The notes below the pieces were generated by a model that did not search any database, had not been told where the DNA came from, and was given only the letters and a program-made list of their open reading frames with translations. A stretch of 29,055 nucleotides of DNA. Origin: Rhizosphaericola sp047606825 (lineage in GTDB: Bacteria; Bacteroidota; Bacteroidia; Chitinophagales; Chitinophagaceae). Positions 24,362 through 29,055 of the stretch are shown here, piece after piece; position 1 is the first letter of the stretch, and each line of letters opens with the position of its first letter. The translations under genes were made by a program, and so were the position numbers. The stretch spans positions 1 to 29,055 of the forward strand of contig JASGDY010000011.1 of assembly GCA_047606825.1 (NCBI GenBank). The letters run 5' to 3'.

Positions 24362-25369
24362 ATGAAATACAGAACACTTGGAAACACAGGCGAAAAATTG
24401 TCCGCCATCGGCTTGGGGTGCATGGGGATGAGTTTCGCAGGATATGGAGAATTCAACGATGCGGAAAGTGTCGCCACGCTGCACAAAGCACTGGACTTGG
24501 GTATCAATTTTTGGGATACGGCCGACATTTATGGCTATGGAGAAAATGAAAAACTAATCTCAAAGGTTTTGGTGCCTAACAGGGAGAAAGTGTTTATTGC
24601 CACCAAATTTGGATTTCATCCAAACACAGAGAATCCGGATCCAAACAACATTTCTACGAGTTCGTATATTGACGGCTCTCCCAAATGGATTAAACAGGCG
24701 GTGGACTTGAGCCTGCAACGGTTAAAAATCGACACCATCGACTTGTACTACGCACACCGTATCGACCCCAATGTGCCAGTAGAGGAAACCGTAGGAGCGA
24801 TGTCGGAACTGGTCAAAGCGGGCAAGGTGCGTTATCTCGGACTGTCCGAAGCCTCTGCCGCTTCCATCCGAAAAGCCAACGCCGTCCATCCAATCGCAGC
24901 ACTGCAATCCGAATATTCCTTATTGTCCCGGGACGTGGAAAACGAAATATTGCCGACCATACGGGAGTTGGGGATTGCGTTGGTGCCATATTCGCCATTG
25001 GCAAGAGGACTGTTCAGCAACATCAACCAGGTCGCGGACTTGCAGACAGGAGATTTCAGAAAGTCGTTGCCGCGGTTCCAAGAGGCTTATCTGGAAAACA
25101 ACAAGAATCTGGCCAATGCGCTGAACGAACTCGCCGCATCGAAAAACATTACCGGAAGTCAGTTGGCATTGGCGTGGGTATTGGCGCAAGGCGATGATAT
25201 TATTCCGATTCCGGGAACGAAACGCATCAAATATTTGGAACAAAATATAGCTGCAACAGAAGTCCTATTGTCCGAATCAGATTTGGCAGCCATCGATGAA
25301 ATTATGAAGAAATATCCCAATACAGGCGACCGATATCCGGAAGGGGCGATGAAGTTGGTCAATAACTAA
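24362..25369 (+). CDS. aldo/keto reductase
   Basis: A 335-residue NADPH-dependent reductase of carbonyl compounds with the AKR barrel. The catalytic tetrad is visible: Asp52 and Tyr57 (WDTADIYGYGENE), Lys82 (IATKFG) and His132 (YYAHRIDPNVPVEETV). The N-terminal MKYRTLGNTGEKLSAIGLGC start, the YSPLARG segment, and the C-terminal IPIPGTKR motif (cofactor phosphate pocket) are typical of the subgroup annotated as aldo/keto reductase or pyridoxal reductase-like proteins (AKR8/AKR13 type). It is the middle gene of the operon, with gaps of 12 and 14 nt to its neighbours. The physiological substrate is unknown; methylglyoxal-like or plant-derived aldehydes are plausible for such AraC-linked clusters. 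Confidence 0.94.
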   Translation: MKYRTLGNTGEKLSAIGLGCMGMSFAGYGEFNDAESVATLHKALDLGINFWDTADIYGYGENEKLISKVLVPNREKVFIATKFGFHPNTENPDPNNISTSSYIDGSPKWIKQAVDLSLQRLKIDTIDLYYAHRIDPNVPVEETVGAMSELVKAGKVRYLGLSEASAASIRKANAVHPIAALQSEYSLLSRDVENEILPTIRELGIALVPYSPLARGLFSNINQVADLQTGDFRKSLPRFQEAYLENNKNLANALNELAASKNITGSQLALAWVLAQGDDIIPIPGTKRIKYLEQNIAATEVLLSESDLAAIDEIMKKYPNTGDRYPEGAMKLVNN

Positions 25370-25383
25370 ACGCAAAAAATACA

Positions 25384-26124
25384 ATGAAAAGATTTGAAGG
25401 TAAAACCATCCTTATTACAGGTGGGAATAGCGGTATTGGTTTAGCGGGTGCTACGAGATTGGTAAATGAAGGAGCCAAAGTTGTCATCACCGGAAAAAAC
25501 AAAGAACGATTGTCGGAGGCAGCAACTATTTTGGGCACTAACGCCATTGTAATTGAGGACGATTTGTCCGACGGCAATTCACCGGAACGGATTGTTCCCA
25601 TGATTCAAGATTTGGGTGGACTTGACGGATTGTGGCTCAATGCGGGTATTGCGTCAGGTGCTGCAGTGGAGCAATTGGACAAAAAAGCCATTTCCGACAT
25701 GTTTGAGGTCAACGTGGTAGCACCAATGTTGCAACTATCGGCGGTTTCGCCTTTTTTGAAAGAAGGGAGTTCCGTTTTGGTTACTTCTTCCACGGCAGTC
25801 TATGAAGGACTTGCAACTGTTTCCCTATATAGCGCAACCAAGGGAGCATTGTTGTCGGCAGCAAGATGTTGGGCTTCGGAATTGGCTCCCCGAAAAATCC
25901 GCGTCAATACGCTTGTTCCCGGTCCCATCAAAAGCAACCTCAGAGCTGGCTTGCCACCCGAAATGAAAAAAGAACTGGAAGACCGCTTAGCGGAAACGCT
26001 TTTACTGAAACGCATTGGCGAACCAGAAGAAGCTGCTGCACTGGCATTGTTTCTATTGTCGGACGATGCGCGTTTCATTACTGGGTCTTCATATTTGGTA
26101 GATGGAGGATATTTGCTGATGTAA
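25384..26124 (+). CDS. short-chain dehydrogenase/reductase (SDR family oxidoreductase)
   Basis: A 246-residue classical SDR. It shows the cofactor motif TGGNSGIG (12-19), the NAG motif (86-88), serine 135/136, and the catalytic YSATK with Tyr149 and Lys153; a C-terminal TGSSYLVDGGYLLM closes the fold. The order of motifs and length match classical NAD(P)H-dependent SDRs of the FabG-like group. Lys38 and Lys40 after the second strand (ITGKNKERL) favour NADPH (inference). It is the last gene of the AraC-linked operon, followed by a bidirectional terminator shared with frr. Substrate specificity cannot be read from sequence. Confidence 0.94.
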   Translation: MKRFEGKTILITGGNSGIGLAGATRLVNEGAKVVITGKNKERLSEAATILGTNAIVIEDDLSDGNSPERIVPMIQDLGGLDGLWLNAGIASGAAVEQLDKKAISDMFEVNVVAPMLQLSAVSPFLKEGSSVLVTSSTAVYEGLATVSLYSATKGALLSAARCWASELAPRKIRVNTLVPGPIKSNLRAGLPPEMKKELEDRLAETLLLKRIGEPEEAAALALFLLSDDARFITGSSYLVDGGYLLM

Positions 26125-26192
26125 GCATTCTTATTCGAATATGGCTTTCAATAGGGATTGCCTTGTATAGAAAGATACGCTCCATATTGGAC

Positions 26193-26227
26193 AAAAAAGC
26201 TATCCATGTATTTGGACAGCTTTTTTT
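26193..26227. terminator. bidirectional terminator between the SDR gene and frr
   Basis: AAAAAAGCT pairs with AGCTTTTTT, and TCCA with TGGA, around the loop TGTATT, with one A-C mismatch. It has a T-run in both directions, so it can end the oxidoreductase operon on the plus strand and frr on the minus strand. A second, imperfect hairpin without a strong T-run lies at 26239-26265 (CCGCA/TGCGG with an inner AGTC/GACT). Confidence 0.85.
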
Positions 26228-26305
26228 ATTTCTCCAAACCGCAAAGTCCGGTGGAGACTGTGCGGAGAAACTTTTTGCCTTTGGCTTTTTATTTTTGAAT
26301 TGGCG

Positions 26306-26869
26306 TCATACCGTCATCATTTCCTTTTCTTTTGCGGCAAGGTGCTTGTCGACGGTGGCGATGAACCTGTCGGTGAGTTCCTGCACTTTTTTCTCGATGT
26401 CTTTTGCGATGTCTTCGCTGAGACCGTCTTTCTGCATCTTCTTGACCTCGTCCATGGTGTTGCGGCGTGCGTTGCGGATAGTTACTTTTGCCTGTTCACC
26501 TTCATTGGAGGCTTTTTTGAACAGATCCCTACGGCGTTCCTCCGTCAATGGCGGCATGAACAGGCGTATCTGCACACCGTCGTTTTGGGGAGTGATGCCG
26601 ATGTTGGCCATCATGATGGCACGCTCTATAGGAGCGAGCATATTTCTTTCCCATGGTTGGATGCTGATGGTACGCGCGTCCAATATGCTGATATTGGCCA
26701 CTTGGCTGATGGGCGTAGGCGCACCGTAATATTCCACTCTGACACCGTCCAATATGGTCGGGCTGGCCTTTCCGGCACGGATGCGGGTGAGCTCGACGTC
26801 GAGGTGGTCTATTGCCTTCTGCATAGAACTTTCGGCGTCCATCATTACTAGTTCTAACTCTTCTGACAT
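26306..26869 (-). CDS. frr: ribosome recycling factor
   Basis: RRF works with EF-G to split the post-termination ribosome. The 187-residue product has the full length and features: a helical domain I start (SEELELVMMDAESSMQKAID), the RIRAGKASPTILDGVRVEYYG segment, TPISQVANISILDARTISIQPW in the small beta domain II, and the conserved LTEERRRDLFKKASNEGEQAKVTIRNARR (108-136) of domain I. In most Bacteroidota frr follows pyrH in one operon; here pyrH is not adjacent and frr has its own exact TAnnTTTG box (26926-26919). The start codon is ATG 26869. It is divergent from the transketolase gene and ends toward the shared terminator. Confidence 0.98.
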   Translation of the reverse strand: MSEELELVMMDAESSMQKAIDHLDVELTRIRAGKASPTILDGVRVEYYGAPTPISQVANISILDARTISIQPWERNMLAPIERAIMMANIGITPQNDGVQIRLFMPPLTEERRRDLFKKASNEGEQAKVTIRNARRNTMDEVKKMQKDGLSEDIAKDIEKKVQELTDRFIATVDKHLAAKEKEMMTV

Positions 26870-26918
26870 TACTGTGTGGTTGATTGATGCGAATCAAAAA
26901 TCGAATCCAAAACGGATG

Positions 26919-26926
26919 CAAACCTA
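26919..26926 (-). promoter_or_regulatory. candidate frr promoter -7 box (TAGGTTTG)
   Basis: Exact TAnnTTTG match on the minus strand, 49 nt before the frr start codon. No well-spaced TTTG was found upstream, so confidence is limited. Confidence 0.4.
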
Positions 26927-27075
26927 CTTTAATTTCTCTTGAAAATAATGTTTTTTTATTGGAGAAAAGGAGCTTCCATGCAATTTTGGATCCGTCTTTT
27001 GTGTAATGTATGGATGCCAAATGCCATGTCCGTGTACACATTTTACAAGTAGCAGCAAAATTGATACGGCCGAAA

Positions 27076-27107
27076 ATTGTAAAAAGCGATTCGTTTTCGT
27101 ATGTTTG
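27076..27107 (+). promoter_or_regulatory. candidate transketolase promoter (ATTG, 20 nt, TATGTTTG)
   Basis: TATGTTTG (27100-27107) matches TAnnTTTG exactly and ATTG (27076-27079) is a three-of-four match to TTTG, with a 20-nt spacer. The predicted start is about 27111, giving a leader of nearly 80 nt. It occupies the otherwise gene-free region 26870-27189, in which I see no further gene or RNA. Confidence 0.55.
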
Positions 27108-27189
27108 CCTACACTTTTTAAGAAAGTCGCTACCTGTAGCAAGGGTGGTTTTTTAATCCAAATCAAAATTAGAGACAAAAATATTCAAG

Positions 27190-28041
27190 ATGGCAAACAT
27201 TGAAGAATTGCAACAGCTTGCGACACAGGTGCGCAGGGATATCGTAAGAATGGTTCATGGCGTTAACAGCGGCCACCCGGGCGGTTCGCTCGGTTGTACT
27301 GATTTTTTTACTGCGCTGTACTTTGACGTGATGGAACGCAAACCAGGATTTGACATGGACGGCAAGGACGAAGATTTGTTTTTCCTTTCCAACGGCCACA
27401 TTTCCCCTGTTTTTTACAGCACATTGGCAAGGGCAGGTTATTTTCCCATATCGGAACTGGGAACTTTCAGAAAATTAAATTCCCGTCTGCAAGGGCATCC
27501 GACTACGCATGAGCACCTGCCAGGCATACGCATCGCGAGCGGGTCGTTGGGACAGGGGCTGAGTGTTGCCATCGGCGCGGCGCTTGCTAAAAGGCACAAC
27601 GGCGACACGCATATCGTCTACTCCCTGAGCGGTGACGGTGAGCTGAATGAGGGGCAGAACTGGGAAGCCATCATGTCCGCACCTAATTTTGGGTTGAACA
27701 ACTATATCGCGACAATCGACTGGAACGGACAACAGATTGACGGCCCGACCAAAGAAGTAATGGACCTCGGCGACCTGGAAGCGAAGTTCAAAGCCTTCAA
27801 ATGGCAGACCATCGTACTGCCAAAAGGCAACGACATCGCAGCCATCAGCGATGCATTGAAAGAAGCCAAAAAATTACTGGTCAACAATGCGCCGGTTGCG
27901 ATACTGATGCAGTCCCAGATGGGCTACGGCGTTGACTATATGGTCGGCCACCACGAATGGCACGGCAAAGCACCCAACGACGAACAGTTGGCAAGCGCAC
28001 TTAACCAGTTGCAAAATACAGGTGAGTTTCAGGATTATTAG
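27190..28041 (+). CDS. transketolase, N-terminal (thiamine diphosphate-binding) subunit
   Basis: A 283-residue protein equal to the first, TPP-pyrophosphate-binding domain of transketolase, the non-oxidative pentose phosphate enzyme that moves two-carbon units between sugar phosphates. Motifs are VNSGHPGGSLG (25-35), SNGHISP (67-73), ASGSLGQGLS (116-125) and GDGELNEGQNWEA (148-160) with IDWNGQQIDG (176-185), the metal and pyrophosphate site. The protein ends after the first domain, as in the split transketolases of many Bacteroidota, archaea and others; it is active only with a C-terminal subunit that carries the pyrimidine domain. That partner gene usually follows directly. Here a terminator lies 63 nt downstream and an insertion sequence begins at about 28193, so the partner is either farther on or elsewhere. 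Confidence 0.94.
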   Translation: MANIEELQQLATQVRRDIVRMVHGVNSGHPGGSLGCTDFFTALYFDVMERKPGFDMDGKDEDLFFLSNGHISPVFYSTLARAGYFPISELGTFRKLNSRLQGHPTTHEHLPGIRIASGSLGQGLSVAIGAALAKRHNGDTHIVYSLSGDGELNEGQNWEAIMSAPNFGLNNYIATIDWNGQQIDGPTKEVMDLGDLEAKFKAFKWQTIVLPKGNDIAAISDALKEAKKLLVNNAPVAILMQSQMGYGVDYMVGHHEWHGKAPNDEQLASALNQLQNTGEFQDY

Positions 28042-28104
28042 TCAAGTAAAAAACGGGTAGGTCTTTGTTACAGTCAATATGAGACAAAGGTCCTGCGAAA
28101 AAAC

Positions 28105-28139
28105 AGAAACGGCCCCGAATAAGTTTCGGGGCCGTTTCT
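28105..28139 (+). terminator. strong stem-loop terminator after the transketolase subunit gene
   Basis: AGAAACGGCCCCGAA (28105-28119) and its exact complement (28125-28139) around the loop TAAGT form a perfect 15-bp stem with a GC-rich core. A T-rich tail (TTTCTATTTCT) overlaps and follows. It lies 63 nt after the stop codon. Its position argues that the gene was already the end of its transcript before the insertion sequence arrived. Confidence 0.8.
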
Positions 28140-28202
28140 ATTTCTAAATCAACTATTGCATACGCCTGCAACACAGCTATGCATAGATAACATAGTTAAA
28201 TC

Positions 28203-28233
28203 ATTGAAATATGTCATATTTTTTATATTTTTG
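28203..28233 (+). promoter_or_regulatory. built-in transposase promoter (ATTG, 19 nt, TATTTTTG)
   Basis: TATTTTTG (28226-28233) is an exact TAnnTTTG box and ATTG (28203-28206) a three-of-four -33 match with a 19-nt spacer. The box ends three bases before the ATG, so transcription would begin at or next to the start codon and the mRNA would be leaderless or nearly so. The left-edge element places CATCTTTG in the same position. Confidence 0.5.
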
Positions 28234-28236
28234 GAC

Positions 28237-28554
28237 ATGAGTTATCCAATAGCTTTCCGCAAGCAAGCATTTAAGATTAAGGCACAGGAAAAGCTGACGT
28301 TTGAAGAGACGGCAGAAAGGTTCGGGGTGCCGATAAGGACATTGTTCCGGTGGCAGAAACGCATAGAGCCCAAAGCCAAACGCAGCAAGGCATCGACGAA
28401 AGTGGACATGGAGGCCTTACGAAAAGACGTTGAGGAACACCCGGACCATTACCAATATGAGCGTGCCGAAAGATTCGGGGTAAGGCAGAGCACCATCTTC
28501 TACGCCTTGAAGCGTCTGAAGATCAGCAATAAAAAAAACGCTGTCCCATCCTAA
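28237..28554 (+). CDS. IS630-family transposase, N-terminal part (frame broken at an A8 run)
   Basis: This is the DNA-binding half of the transposase: 105 residues starting MSYPIAFRKQAFKIKAQEKL, with two helix-turn-helix regions (about 15-50, TFEETAERFGVPIRTLFRWQ, and about 70-100, ERAERFGVRQSTIFYALKRL). After ISNKK the frame reads NAVPS and stops at TAA 28552-28554. The +1 frame at the eight-A run (28531-28538) instead gives KKTLSHPKAD, the family's normal continuation. One extra A in that run therefore explains the break. A longer open frame from 28156 exists, but ATG 28237 is the shared start with the left-edge copy. Confidence 0.8.
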   Translation: MSYPIAFRKQAFKIKAQEKLTFEETAERFGVPIRTLFRWQKRIEPKAKRSKASTKVDMEALRKDVEEHPDHYQYERAERFGVRQSTIFYALKRLKISNKKNAVPS

Positions 28555-28608
28555 GGCCGATGGGTGCTCCGACTTGTTTTCCGGCTGAAACTGTTCCGAT
28601 ATGAACAT

Positions 28609-29055
28609 ATGGAAAAACGCCCTGTCATATATCTGGACGAAAGCGGCTTTGCCGTAGATACGCCAAGGGAAAGGGGCTACAGCCCGAAAGGAGAAAAATG
28701 TTATGCCGCCAAAGACTGGCACGCAAGGGGGAGGATGAACGCAATCGGGGCAATGAGCAATTCCTGGCTGCCCAATGTGTGCCTGTTCGACTGCAACATA
28801 GATTCCGATGTATTCTTTGCCTGGCTTACGCAGGGGTTGTTGCCGACAGTTCCTCCCAATTCAGTCATCGTGCTGGACAACGCAGCCTTCCACAAACGGG
28901 ACGACGCCCTGTTGGCCGTACAAGAACAGGGGCATGTTTTGGAATTCCTCCCACCTTACAGCCCCGACCTTAATCCAATCGAAAAAAAATGGGCGCAAGC
29001 CAAAAGTATCAGAAAAAAATTCGGATATACACCAGAAGAGCTTTTTGTTTATGCA
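28609..29055 (+). CDS. IS630-family transposase, catalytic DDE part (partial, 3' end outside window)
   Basis: Open from ATG 28609 (MEKRPVIYLDESGF) to the edge, on a codon boundary, with the catalytic triad visible: Asp in YLDESGF, Asp in VIVLDNAAFHK and Glu in NPIEKKW, with 34 residues between the second Asp and the Glu (D34E, the IS630/Tc1 type). Codons before 28609 in this frame (FRLKLFRYEH) also fit the family, but a one-base deletion between about 28570 and 28585 relative to the KKTLSHPKAD frame is needed to join them. This half is in the same phase as the N-terminal part, so two compensating shifts lie between them. The element may be inactive, or the sequence may have errors in homopolymers. 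Confidence 0.8.
   Translation, partial: MEKRPVIYLDESGFAVDTPRERGYSPKGEKCYAAKDWHARGRMNAIGAMSNSWLPNVCLFDCNIDSDVFFAWLTQGLLPTVPPNSVIVLDNAAFHKRDDALLAVQEQGHVLEFLPPYSPDLNPIEKKWAQAKSIRKKFGYTPEELFVYA

Larger units (their letters stand above)
28193..29055 (+). mobile_element. IS630-family insertion sequence (runs off right edge)
   Basis: The element begins near TA 28193-28194. That end aligns with the left-edge element: TA, AAATCATT, GTCATA, then a TAnnTTTG-type box three bases before the transposase ATG. The transposase follows in the same direction (28237 on) with the DDE-type catalytic residues of the IS630/Tc1 group. The far end is outside the window, so the terminal inverted repeats and TA duplication cannot be confirmed. 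The exact left boundary is inferred from the comparison of the two copies. Confidence 0.75.

Noticed and set aside
28552..28554. TAA as a readthrough or recoded stop in the transposase
   Set aside because: The codons around it in that frame do not match the family, while the +1 frame does. Frame shifts explain it; recoding does not.
1..29055. Composite transposon bounded by the two IS630-like elements
   Set aside because: The transposase starts agree at only 16 of 24 residues, the block between them is mostly housekeeping genes, and the elements face outward. Independent insertions explain this better.

Overview
The window reads as chromosomal DNA of a Bacteroidota bacterium, most likely a Chitinophagaceae/Sphingobacteriales-type soil or freshwater relative (inference from gene content, not a species call). 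Supporting signs are the recurring -7 promoter box TAnnTTTG, a TonB-dependent receptor with an N-terminal carboxypeptidase-regulatory-like domain, a transketolase encoded as a separate N-terminal subunit, weak Shine-Dalgarno sequences, and M28 and PIG-L exported enzymes typical of that phylum. I see no tRNA, rRNA, CRISPR array, phage genes or replication origin.

Layout. 1-121: the 5' end of an IS630-family element running off the left edge, which has cut off the C-terminus of a small GNAT acetyltransferase (to 261). 446-2829: proline dehydrogenase, then a membrane-anchored coiled-coil protein with a clear terminator. 2974-5680: lipid kinase, divergent surE, convergent rsgA. 6089-6838: an A+T-rich CPBP membrane protease standing alone. 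6923-9421: TonB-dependent receptor. 9641-12253: APC permease and an AAA/DUF4143 ATPase preceded by two tandem near-perfect palindromes. 12281-16129: two exported hydrolases (M28 peptidase, then PIG-L deacetylase-like protein) in one orientation, separated by a perfect 19-bp inverted repeat. 16249-20016: an SPFH protein with a GYF-like tail, a probable lipoprotein sialidase, and a TIM44-like protein with two zinc ribbons. 20054-22188: scpA, mscL and a PPK2 polyphosphate kinase. 22307-26124: an AraC regulator followed by a tight three-gene oxidoreductase operon (MDR, aldo/keto reductase, SDR). 26306-28041: frr and the transketolase N-terminal subunit, divergently transcribed. 28193-29055: a second IS630-family element running off the right edge, with its transposase frame broken.

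How the genes fit together. Most genes are housekeeping: translation and ribosome assembly (rsgA, frr), chromosome segregation (scpA), osmotic protection (mscL), central carbon and proline metabolism (transketolase, proline dehydrogenase), and polyphosphate use (PPK2). The accessory parts are the AraC-linked oxidoreductase operon, probably for carbonyl or quinone detoxification, the envelope/exported group at 12-20 kb, and the two related but non-identical insertion sequences that face outward at the two edges. The best points for follow-up are the palindromic control region of the DUF4143 ATPase, the SPFH/sialidase/zinc-ribbon group, the absence of the transketolase C-terminal subunit before the insertion sequence, and the apparently leaderless promoter built into the insertion-sequence end.
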